A stretch of DNA of 22,283 nt, taken from the NCBI GenBank assembly GCA_018268695.1, contig JAFDWD010000860.1, positions 1 to 22,283 on the forward strand, in the 5' to 3' direction. The notes below the pieces were generated by a model. It ran no database searches. It saw only the letters and a list, made by a program, of their open reading frames with translations, and was not told where the DNA came from. This stretch comes from Actinomycetota bacterium (GTDB lineage: Bacteria > Actinomycetota > Thermoleophilia > Solirubrobacterales > 70-9). The translations under genes and the position numbers were made by a program. Positions 14,018 to 21,841 of this stretch are shown here, one piece after another; position 1 is the first letter of the stretch; the number at the start of each line of letters is the position of its first letter.

Positions 14018-14147
14018 GCGCTGTACGAAATGCGGCGACGAGAAGTCGCTTGAGGACTTCCATAAGCGTAAGGCCAGTAAGGACGGCAGGCAGGCTCGCT
14101 GCAAGGTCTGTCAACGAGCCCTGGTGAAAGCCAATGAAGCCCGATGA
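14010..14147 (+). CDS. Small zinc-ribbon-like phage protein, 45 aa
   Basis: Starting at the ATG at 14010 the product reads MLKRCTKCGDEKSLEDFHKR and ends soon after RCKVCQR. Two C-x2-C pairs (C5/C8 and near residues 33/36) make a likely four-cysteine zinc site. This is the same knuckle found at the N-terminus of many phage HNH and endonuclease VII-type proteins, but here it stands alone without a nuclease domain. It overlaps both neighbouring genes (8 bases upstream, 14 bases downstream). It may be a stand-alone DNA/RNA-binding knuckle or a leftover of a larger nuclease. Confidence 0.6.
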   Translation: MLKRCTKCGDEKSLEDFHKRKASKDGRQARCKVCQRALVKANEAR

Positions 14148-14346
14148 CAAGGCAGCGGCGACCGAGCAGTGGCTTGTGGTCTATCGCGCCACGTCTGTCG
14201 GAATGGCTGGGATCTATACGACCGGCTACGACGACGAGCAGATCGACAGGGCAATCGCCTTGTGCGAAGAGGAGTACGGCGCCAGAGCAAAGGTCAAAGC
14301 CGTGCTCGCAAGCAAAGTGTGGGCTCAGGTATCCCGCAGAAAGTGA
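14134..14346 (+). CDS. Small phage protein, 70 aa, unknown function
   Basis: A compact alpha/beta-looking protein (EQWLVVYRATSVGMAGIYTT, then DDEQIDRAIALCEEEYG) of 70 residues. The ATG at 14134 overlaps the end of the zinc-ribbon gene by 14 bases, with GGTGAAAG 5 bases upstream. I do not recognise a family. The overlapping-gene context argues that it is real. Confidence 0.6.
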   Translation: MKPDDKAAATEQWLVVYRATSVGMAGIYTTGYDDEQIDRAIALCEEEYGARAKVKAVLASKVWAQVSRRK

Positions 14347-14369
14347 CTAGATGCTGAATCTTTAGAAGT

Positions 14370-14876
14370 TTGAAGGCGGCCCGTAAGAGGCTGTACGCGA
14401 ATCGTAAGAAGCGAAGGATCATCCGGAAGGTCGAGAAGGGCGCCAAGTTGGTGTCCGCACGAAAGCTCGACTATGCATTTGGTGGCGGTCGCGGCGCCAC
14501 GAGGATGATGAGCCCGCCGGAAGCGGGTCCCTGGACCGACTGCTCAGGCTACGCAAGCTGGCTCTGCCAGATCTCAGGTATCCCGCTGAAGAACTATGTG
14601 GGCTCGACATGGTCGCTGGCCGAAGAAGGCCATGAGGGCGAGTCCATCTGGTTCACGATGTTCATAAAGAACAACGCGGGCGATGATCAGCACATCATCC
14701 TTCGTCTGCGTCGTCGGCTACTAGATCCCAAACGCCTCAGGTACGGGCGCTACCGTTGGGTCGAGTGCGGGGGTTCTGACAACCCGGTTCTAGGGAGCGG
14801 CCCCGCCTGGTTCCATCCGACGCCTGAACGGATCGCCCAGTTCTATACGCACAGGCACTTCCCTGGAGTCCTCTAG
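14370..14876 (+). CDS. NlpC/P60-like cell-wall hydrolase, probable endolysin
   Basis: A 168-residue protein with a very basic N-terminus (RKRLYANRKKRRIIRK) followed by a papain-like NlpC/P60 pattern. LDYAFGGG (33-40) precedes the catalytic DCSGYASWL (Cys58), a central His lies in DDQHIILRL (His108), and the C-terminal part reads ECGGSDNPVLGSGPAWFHPT. Related C40-type peptidases in actinobacteria share the order GGG, DCSG, H, and a C-terminal G-P-x-W segment. It should cut peptide cross-links of host peptidoglycan at lysis. The start is a TTG; the frame is closed by a stop 15 bases upstream and no ATG or GTG fits. It has no signal peptide, so a holin would be needed for export. Confidence 0.65.
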   Translation: MKAARKRLYANRKKRRIIRKVEKGAKLVSARKLDYAFGGGRGATRMMSPPEAGPWTDCSGYASWLCQISGIPLKNYVGSTWSLAEEGHEGESIWFTMFIKNNAGDDQHIILRLRRRLLDPKRLRYGRYRWVECGGSDNPVLGSGPAWFHPTPERIAQFYTHRHFPGVL

Positions 14877-14885
14877 TTCCCGATC

Positions 14886-15188
14886 ATGGACGCGCTCAGG
14901 GAGATCGTCACGCGTACCCGATGGTGGCTGCTGATCATCTTCATCGGCGCCGTGGGACTCTTCTACGCCTACGGTAGCTACCACAACAGCCTCCACGCCT
15001 GCGAACGCGGCAACGTCGTCAGGGAAGCCATAGTGATCGCGACCTCGAATGCCACTGCCAATGCCCATAACGGCAAGGCGGGCTATTCGGCGGCGACAAA
15101 GAAGCTGACAGAAGCTCCTTTTGCCAACCCTGATGGCACAGTGCGATGCGACGAAGCGGTGACTCCTCCGCTCCCCTTCCTTAGATAG
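14886..15188 (+). CDS. Small single-span membrane protein of the lysis cassette
   Basis: A 100-residue protein with one strong membrane segment near the N-terminus (WWLLIIFIGAVGLFYAYG, residues 13-30) and a roughly 70-residue soluble part with two Cys. Gene position 9 bp after the endolysin suggests a holin, antiholin or release-related role, but the sequence does not say which. ATG at 14886; only a weak upstream site. A cytoplasmic N-terminus of basic residues (TRTR) favours an outward-facing C-terminal part. Confidence 0.6.
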   Translation: MDALREIVTRTRWWLLIIFIGAVGLFYAYGSYHNSLHACERGNVVREAIVIATSNATANAHNGKAGYSAATKKLTEAPFANPDGTVRCDEAVTPPLPFLR

Positions 15189-15213
15189 TTGCCGTATCCC
15201 ATGAATAAGGGGT

Positions 15214-15504
15214 ATGGCGACTCTACGCAGGACACATATTGATATCCCCGATTCCCCGCCGTCATCATATGCGGCTACGAACAGGCTGGTCTCCCAGATC
15301 GAGACCGAGCGCGAACTTGTCTATGGCGATTGCCTGAACGCAGACTATGCTCAGGCCCGGATGGTCTACGCAATCGAGTATGCGCAGCTAGGCAAGATGC
15401 TGATCGCCTATCGCGATCATCGCCATGAGATCTTCCGAAGGCTAAACCAGACTTCCAGACGCCGGGCTCAGCATGATTACCTACAAGAGGCCGAGCGCGA
15501 GTAG
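15214..15504 (+). CDS. Phage protein of unknown function, 96 aa
   Basis: A 96-residue, mostly helical protein (AATNRLVSQIETERELVYGD, then QARMVYAIEYAQLGKMLIAY) ending in a basic tail (RRRAQHDYLQ). Its ATG is preceded by AATAAGGGGT, nearly the same string as before the gene at 13841. It ends 2 bases before the stop codon of the large minus-strand gene coming the other way, with no terminator between. No family recognised. Confidence 0.55.
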   Translation: MATLRRTHIDIPDSPPSSYAATNRLVSQIETERELVYGDCLNADYAQARMVYAIEYAQLGKMLIAYRDHRHEIFRRLNQTSRRRAQHDYLQEAERE

Positions 15505-15506
15505 CA

Positions 15507-18500
15507 TCACTTGATGCCAAATTGTTCCTTGAGTTCTTCGGAACTCGTTGAAGGGATACCGAAGCTTTCCTTCAGGGATTCCCCTGAGCCTTCGATACCG
15601 AACGGGTCATTGCTCTTTTCAGGAGTCGCGTTGGGTCCGGTCTGCCATGCGTTTTCTACTTCTTCTAGGAGCTTGGTCTGCTCTTTGGTAAACGGCTTCT
15701 CTGGGCCGCGATACTTCGCTTCCTTGCGCTTGACGAAGTTCTTGGCTTCTTCGTTCGAATGGATGGCCTTCAGTACCTTCGGCAACATCTCCGGTTTGGG
15801 CTTACCGTTGTTGCCGTAGAGAAGTTCCTGAACAAGGTCATTTTCGAATACCGATGGCAGGCGACCGGGACCATACTTTTCGCCATACTTTCGTTCTACT
15901 CGTTTTTCGTTGGCGAACTGCTGGCCGGTCTGTCCGATGTAGGGATCGAACAGAGATCGCTTCTCGCGAAGCGGGTCATTCTCTCCGAAGACCTGAGATG
16001 CCGCCGACTTCGACTGACCGAGATCCGGGATTCCTAGGAACCTCGACAGCGGAGACAGTCCTGCACCCTGGCGGGCGAGGAAGCTCCAACCGCTTTCCCC
16101 GAGATCGGCTCCCGTATAGGAGTTCTTCCCTGTCGCTGCTTCGATAGGGATCGATAGTACGGGCGATAGTGTTCCAAGAGCCTCTGCCGGTTTGTCTTCC
16201 AAGGCTGCCTGCTGGATGGAGGCGAGTCCTGGGAAGAAGCGTTGACCGGCGGGAAGTACCGTACGGGATGCGATCAGCTTGGCATCCTCGGCTGAGTAGC
16301 CTTCCTTGATCAGCGAGGCGTACTCGCCCTTGTCCACGGGACCGGCGACCACGGGCTTGGTGTAGTCCACGATGCTGGGCGTAGAGCCCGATGCCGCAGC
16401 CAGCCTGTTCAGTTCGTGTGCGTTGACGGCGCCGAGCGTGGCGAGCGCGGTGGCGACCACGGGATGGTCGAGCGGGAAGTGATAGAGCGTCCATAGAACG
16501 CTATAGCGCTGGAATGGATAGAAGATGAAGAACGGCGCGATGTGTTTCTCGAAGACCGTGTAGGAGTTCCAGTTACCGGCGATGTTGTTCATATCCTGCT
16601 GAAGCTGATCGGCAAGGCGAGGGTGTGAGGTCACGTACATGGCGCGTTCGCCCGGAGTCATACCCTTCATCTGCTCGACCGCGAACTCCTCGCCCTTGAA
16701 CAGGTTGTTGGTGGATTTGCGCCAGATCTCAAAGCCCTTCTGGGCTCGCCTGAAGTCACCCTCGGTCTTTGCGATGGCCGCAACTTCGCGGAATCTTCCG
16801 GCTCGCTCTTTATCGAAGCCTGAGAGCTTGTCTCCGTTGACCAACTCCCAAGCGTGTCGCCATGCGGACTTACTTCCGGCTACGCGGATCGGGTCAAGGT
16901 AGCCATCAGAGCGAAGCGCCTTAAGCGACGGCGAGCCGAGCAGTCCTGCCGACGATCCGACCACGGCGCGGATCTGAGCCTGCGACTCAGGGTCCAACTT
17001 GTTGATCTCTTTGAGAGCCATGATCGCCCGTGGTACATGGACGATGTTTCGACCAAGGGCAGCCGCCATCGGCAATCCCTCCTGCGCGAACTGGCTTGCC
17101 TCGAAGGCAGGGGAGTTCAAGATCAACCTTGTGGCGAAGTTCGAGGAGTGGCCCATCATCGTGGTGACTCCACCCACTCCCTGCATGTGGCCTGATAGCT
17201 CGTGGATCGCCGCCGCGTTCATCGGCGCATACATGTTGGTGAGGCCCGCATCCTTGGATGCTTCGATCTCACCACGTAGCTCATCGGCGCTGGAGGAGAC
17301 GAGTTTCTGTCCATGTTCCAACTCCTCGGCAACGGCTTTGGCATAGCCAGCGGCATCGACTGGATGATCGCCTTCGAGCAGGGCCTTCAGCATCTGCACG
17401 CGGACGGGTATAACGTCGGGCGGCATCTTGTGGGTATTGATCGCATGTTCTAGCTCGCTGGTCGTGAGATAGCGCTTACCATCGACCTTACGGCTCGCCT
17501 TGTCGAAGATGCGGGTGAGGCCACGTACCATCGCGGCGCGTGATCTGGGCGCCTCGATTGAGTGATGGATCAACGACTCGAAACTGGACTCGGCGTTCCC
17601 GGACCTCGCGGCGAGACCCTGAGATGGCCATATCTTCCTGAGGGGAATGGTGTTGCCGATGGCAGGCAGACGCTCGGTACCTTTGATGCTCGAAGGCAGT
17701 CGGTCGGCAACATAAGCAGAAGGATCGCGGAGTCCCAACTTGCGCCCCTCGACCTGGGCGCGCTTGACGAAGTGGGCCTCCTGCTCGGGAGTCCATGCGA
17801 CGGCGTCCGTTGTGGACACTCCACCTTTCGGGCCTCCGTGCTCAGGCGGCCTCATCAACTTCTTGCTCGCCTTCGTGAGACCACGGAGATGCTGATCTGC
17901 CTCTGCGGCTTCTGCACGTTTGCGCTTGGCGGCCTCGTGGGCCTGCTTGATGTCTGCCCTTGCCTGAGCCTCTGCCACTTCTAGCTCTTTGACACGGCCA
18001 GCACGATCCTCAAGGTGATTGAGTGACCCCTGCGGTCCTCTGTTCAGTTCGGCCAATGGCGATGCTGGCTCGCCTCGTGCGGCTTTACCTGCCTCTACGT
18101 TGGCGCGGCGACGAACATCGACCTTGGCGGCGTCGAGTGCGGCGCGAGCGGCCTGCGCATTGGCCCGTGCGTCGTTGACACGTTTGATGATCGGATCGGA
18201 TTTGCCCGGATATAGGTTCTCTGAGTTGCGAGCGTAGTTACCATAGGCGCGCTGGGCGCTGGTCAACTCCCTGGAGGCGGCGTTGGAGCGTTTGACCGCA
18301 GCCATGTAGGCAGGATCGTTCCTGAGGATCTGACGGTCGCGTGCAGAGACACGTACCTTGGCTCCGCCTCGTGCCTCAGCCTCGGATGCGAGCGAGCGCA
18401 AAGTCTTCCTTCGGGCGGGCTCCAGCTTCTTCTTGGCATCACGCTCAAGAGCCTTCGCCTCTGTGCGGAGATTTCCAGCAAGAGGCTTAAGCTCATTCAG

Positions 18501-20603
18501 ATAATCGAGTGCTTCGGTACGGGTCCACTGCTTATCACGCTTGGGGAGGTACTTCGCCATCTCCGGCGTTATCATCTCCTCAGGTTTCAGGATAGGCGCC
18601 TCACCCTTGTCTTTCAGGATCGGATTGATCAGGTTGTCCACCTGGGCGAGGTAGCGGTTTCGCTGAGAGGTTCCTACCGACTTAGATTGCTTGTCGAACT
18701 TCTGGACGGCCTCAAAGAACTTCTCACCGCGCTTGCCCCTGAAGATCTCAGGGTGGTCCAAGATGTACTTGGTGGAGTCGCGGTCGAGATGGACCCCGGC
18801 GGGAGTGTCACCATATTTGATCTCCGGCCACTGATCATGGAGTCGCTTGATGAAGGCAAGTCCGCTCTTCTCATCAGTTGGCAGACCGTGCTTGACGAAG
18901 ATGCGCAGGGCATCAGCATCATTTTGCTGAGTCTGGTTCGTACCTTTGGATTTACGTAGAGGCTTGGCGACGGACTCGCTGGCGCCTTTACCGCCCTGGT
19001 GGCCCTCGTGTTCCATACGGGCGACCTCGCGAGCAACATAGTGACGTTCACGATTCTTCTCTATCAGCCGACCGGCCCCACGGGAGACGTACTTCTCTCC
19101 CGGTCGAGCAGAGTCTTCGACCGGGACCTTGATCTTCTTGGCCTTCTTTCGGGACTGGAATTCCCCGGCCTCTCGTGCAGCTTCCTCAGCGGCGATCTTC
19201 TTGTCACGACCCTTGGCGCGATGATCCTCCACCGTCGCCCTGACCTTACCTCGCGTATCCTCATAGAGATCGGAGCCCTTGATACGTCTTACTATATGGG
19301 GGACCGGCAGAAACGGCGTGAGCCCGGTTTCCTGAAGTGTGGTTTCCTCGACCTTCTTCGGATCTCCGGATGCAAGGTTCTTGGCCATATGGTAGGTGCC
19401 TTCACCTAGGGCCTTACCCTCATCGACAACAGGATCGATAGATCCGCTCTTCACGGAGTCCACACCTGCGGCGCCTATGGCGAGCGGAGCCGTCAAGAAT
19501 CCGAGCCCTGCGTGAGCGGTCGTTTCGAGCGTCTTCTTTGGATGATTGATCACGGCATCGGCAGTTCCCTCGACAAAGGCGCGAGCCCGCTTGTCGGCTT
19601 CCCCTGGAAGCGGTACCGGAGAGACGGCAGCGGCGCCGACGCCGGTCCTCACCGGATGATGGACAGCGGTACGCCCCGCACCCTTGGCTGCGGCCCTTCG
19701 ACCCTCAGGAGTGCTCGCCGCCTTCTTCACCTTCTCGGGCGCAGCCTTCACCTTTCCGGGCGTCTCCTTGATCCTCCTGGCCGTACGCTCAGGGGCGGTC
19801 TTCACATGCTCGACGGCTGAGGTACCACGAGCCTTGATACCTCCCTTCGCGGAACGGGCTACGGCGGCAACACCATCTTTGGCACCTTTGGCCGCTGAGG
19901 AGACAACATCGTTGGCTGCATGTTCTGCGACCTGAGATGCGATGGAGGTCTGAGCGGTCTTCGCGGCGTCGCCACCGACACCGACACCGGGGATGGCCCA
20001 TGCATCGAGTTTGGCTTCCTTACCGCTCGGCAGCGGGTTTTCTCCGGCGATGATGCGGGCAGCCGTCGCCGGTACGGGGAACGCGACCTGAGCCAACTGC
20101 TTGGCCGTGGAGCCTGGATGCTCGACCTTCGACACTGCAACTTCGGCAGCGTTCTTGGCTTCTTCGGTGACGAAGTTCTTTACCGCACTGGTAACGGAAT
20201 CGAGTCCGGAACCCTGATGGTCGGCCTTGATTTCTTCGAGCCTGGTTGCGGCGGGATGGGCGGCTGCGCGCCGGTTGGCATCACCTGGACGGGGAACATG
20301 ACCCTTCGCCAACTTAGGCGGCTCCGTCAGTGCCCGTTCAGCCTTCTGCCTCTTGATCCTCCTCGCGCGCTTACGTGCATGCTTGGTGGTCTCCACTCCG
20401 GAGTCGACTTCTTCGGGGGCTCTTACCTTACGATGTTCGCGGGCGGTTGATTCCGCGCGTACCGTAGGGTCTTCGGAGTCGGACTTATAGGGACCGGCAA
20501 CTTCCTTGGTGACGATCCTCCTGGCCTTCTTGGGCGTCGTTCGAGGACCCGAAGGAACGCCGGGTTGTTTCAGTCGGCCTTCGTGTTCACGACGCGAGGC
20601 CAC
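15507..20603 (-). CDS. Giant phage virion/ejection-type protein, 1698 aa
   Basis: A 1698-residue basic, Ala-rich protein without a single cysteine. Residues 1-330 are low-complexity and Lys/Arg/Ala-rich with repeated amphipathic stretches (PERTARRIKETPGKVKAAPE). A helical, coiled-coil-like region lies at about 700-910. Residues about 1350-1397 are hydrophobic (HIAPFFIFYPFQRYSVLWTL). The last 33 residues hold three FGI repeats. I see no lysozyme or protease motif. Size, helicity and position as last of three overlapping genes recall the largest internal core/ejection proteins of podoviruses (T7 gp16 is about 1300 aa) or large polyvalent phage proteins. The start is a GTG whose G is shared with the previous gene's TAG stop. 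Structural role is inferred; no homolog is certain. Confidence 0.7.
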   Translation of the reverse strand: MASRREHEGRLKQPGVPSGPRTTPKKARRIVTKEVAGPYKSDSEDPTVRAESTAREHRKVRAPEEVDSGVETTKHARKRARRIKRQKAERALTEPPKLAKGHVPRPGDANRRAAAHPAATRLEEIKADHQGSGLDSVTSAVKNFVTEEAKNAAEVAVSKVEHPGSTAKQLAQVAFPVPATAARIIAGENPLPSGKEAKLDAWAIPGVGVGGDAAKTAQTSIASQVAEHAANDVVSSAAKGAKDGVAAVARSAKGGIKARGTSAVEHVKTAPERTARRIKETPGKVKAAPEKVKKAASTPEGRRAAAKGAGRTAVHHPVRTGVGAAAVSPVPLPGEADKRARAFVEGTADAVINHPKKTLETTAHAGLGFLTAPLAIGAAGVDSVKSGSIDPVVDEGKALGEGTYHMAKNLASGDPKKVEETTLQETGLTPFLPVPHIVRRIKGSDLYEDTRGKVRATVEDHRAKGRDKKIAAEEAAREAGEFQSRKKAKKIKVPVEDSARPGEKYVSRGAGRLIEKNRERHYVAREVARMEHEGHQGGKGASESVAKPLRKSKGTNQTQQNDADALRIFVKHGLPTDEKSGLAFIKRLHDQWPEIKYGDTPAGVHLDRDSTKYILDHPEIFRGKRGEKFFEAVQKFDKQSKSVGTSQRNRYLAQVDNLINPILKDKGEAPILKPEEMITPEMAKYLPKRDKQWTRTEALDYLNELKPLAGNLRTEAKALERDAKKKLEPARRKTLRSLASEAEARGGAKVRVSARDRQILRNDPAYMAAVKRSNAASRELTSAQRAYGNYARNSENLYPGKSDPIIKRVNDARANAQAARAALDAAKVDVRRRANVEAGKAARGEPASPLAELNRGPQGSLNHLEDRAGRVKELEVAEAQARADIKQAHEAAKRKRAEAAEADQHLRGLTKASKKLMRPPEHGGPKGGVSTTDAVAWTPEQEAHFVKRAQVEGRKLGLRDPSAYVADRLPSSIKGTERLPAIGNTIPLRKIWPSQGLAARSGNAESSFESLIHHSIEAPRSRAAMVRGLTRIFDKASRKVDGKRYLTTSELEHAINTHKMPPDVIPVRVQMLKALLEGDHPVDAAGYAKAVAEELEHGQKLVSSSADELRGEIEASKDAGLTNMYAPMNAAAIHELSGHMQGVGGVTTMMGHSSNFATRLILNSPAFEASQFAQEGLPMAAALGRNIVHVPRAIMALKEINKLDPESQAQIRAVVGSSAGLLGSPSLKALRSDGYLDPIRVAGSKSAWRHAWELVNGDKLSGFDKERAGRFREVAAIAKTEGDFRRAQKGFEIWRKSTNNLFKGEEFAVEQMKGMTPGERAMYVTSHPRLADQLQQDMNNIAGNWNSYTVFEKHIAPFFIFYPFQRYSVLWTLYHFPLDHPVVATALATLGAVNAHELNRLAAASGSTPSIVDYTKPVVAGPVDKGEYASLIKEGYSAEDAKLIASRTVLPAGQRFFPGLASIQQAALEDKPAEALGTLSPVLSIPIEAATGKNSYTGADLGESGWSFLARQGAGLSPLSRFLGIPDLGQSKSAASQVFGENDPLREKRSLFDPYIGQTGQQFANEKRVERKYGEKYGPGRLPSVFENDLVQELLYGNNGKPKPEMLPKVLKAIHSNEEAKNFVKRKEAKYRGPEKPFTKEQTKLLEEVENAWQTGPNATPEKSNDPFGIEGSGESLKESFGIPSTSSEELKEQFGIK

Positions 20604-21841
20604 TACCTATGGATGCCTCCCTGGGCATTACCCGTGCCGCCTTCCCTGGCGAGTTTTTCGCGAAGCTTCTGCACTGCCCACTTGGCCTGAGCAGGGCTGA
20701 CTTCAGATTCGGAGGCGACGAGATGGGCGAAGGCTGCCCACTGTGAATTGGACCTAGGAGGTTTGGTCGCCGCTTCATACAATGTGGTCGCGCTGGCCCA
20801 TGCGTTTTCGCGCCCTTCTCTGGCATCATTCTTTTCGGCCTTTGTCTTACCACCGGAGGCTTCTTCGTTCTTCGTCCTGGTGGTTTCGTTTTCGACCTTC
20901 GTGTTTTCGTTATGAAGTTCACGATTCTTGCGACGGTTTTCAGCACTGGCTTCTTGCGCTTCTCGCTGTTCCTTTGAAGTTTCGCGAGCTTCCTTTGCGC
21001 TTTCCCGAGTAGCTGATTCAGCAGCCTGCTGCGCAGCCTGTCGAGCTTCTTTTTCTTCCAGTGCGGTCTTTCGCTTGTCCTGACCGAAGGCGCGGCGCTG
21101 GGTAAGGTATTCGCGCTCGCCCTGTTTGATTTCTCCACGTTTGACGGCGGCGTAGTTACCGCGTTCGGCAGCGGTGTTCCTACGGTCTTCACGAATAGAT
21201 GCAGATTTCGCAAGCTGTTCCTTACGCGAGGCAATGGACTGACCCGCACCGATACGACGCTGGTTGGTCAGGTAGGCATACTGATTGGCGCCAAGGTTCG
21301 CGGTGTTGGCAGCCGTTGCTGCACCCAGCCAGTTGCGCTGAGCCTGAGCGGCAGCACCACGTTCGGCAGGAGCGTTCGAGGGAGCGGCGCCACGGAGAGC
21401 GGCGGATTCGTCGGCTGCACCCTGGAGCTTCGCGGTGTTCGCGTTGTCGATGGCGCTCGCGTTGGCGATCTGACCGGCAGCTTCAGCACCGGCGTTCTGA
21501 TACGCGGCAGCGGTTTCAGCGCGGTCATTGTTGACCTCGTTAAGGTAGTTGTTCCACCACTGGCCCTCTTCGCCCACACGTTTTTCTGAGGCACGAAGGT
21601 CTCCGGCGATCTTCTTTTCAAGCGAACCGAACTTGAGGTTCGTCGCCGCCTGAGTTTCCCGAGCTACACCTTTGGGCGTGAGAGGTTCTGTTACCTGAGC
21701 CTGCAATTCGGCTTTGGTCTTCCTCTTAGGCTGCCTCTGCCTGTTTGCGTTCGGGTTCTGTTTCTGGCCCGGATGCTTTTCCAGATAGGAGCGGTTCTGC
21801 TTGGGGTTCTGATTAGGATGCTTCTGGTTAGGGTTGGGCAT
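20603..21841 (-). CDS. Cysteine-free helical phage structural protein, 412 aa
   Basis: A 412-residue protein with an Asn/Gln/Lys/Pro-rich N-terminus (NPNQKHPNQNPKQNRSYLEK, residues 3-22), then long charged helices rich in Ala, Gln, Glu and Arg (LEEKEARQAAQQAAESATRE), and a short C-terminal domain (SQWAAFAHLVASESEVSPAQ). It contains no cysteine. Start and stop are each fused to the neighbours by one shared base (TAATG upstream, TAGTG downstream), so the three proteins are translationally coupled and probably made in fixed ratio. The pattern resembles medium-size internal virion proteins of podoviruses such as T7 gp15, but sequence similarity is not evident. Confidence 0.7.
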   Translation of the reverse strand: MPNPNQKHPNQNPKQNRSYLEKHPGQKQNPNANRQRQPKRKTKAELQAQVTEPLTPKGVARETQAATNLKFGSLEKKIAGDLRASEKRVGEEGQWWNNYLNEVNNDRAETAAAYQNAGAEAAGQIANASAIDNANTAKLQGAADESAALRGAAPSNAPAERGAAAQAQRNWLGAATAANTANLGANQYAYLTNQRRIGAGQSIASRKEQLAKSASIREDRRNTAAERGNYAAVKRGEIKQGEREYLTQRRAFGQDKRKTALEEKEARQAAQQAAESATRESAKEARETSKEQREAQEASAENRRKNRELHNENTKVENETTRTKNEEASGGKTKAEKNDAREGRENAWASATTLYEAATKPPRSNSQWAAFAHLVASESEVSPAQAKWAVQKLREKLAREGGTGNAQGGIHR

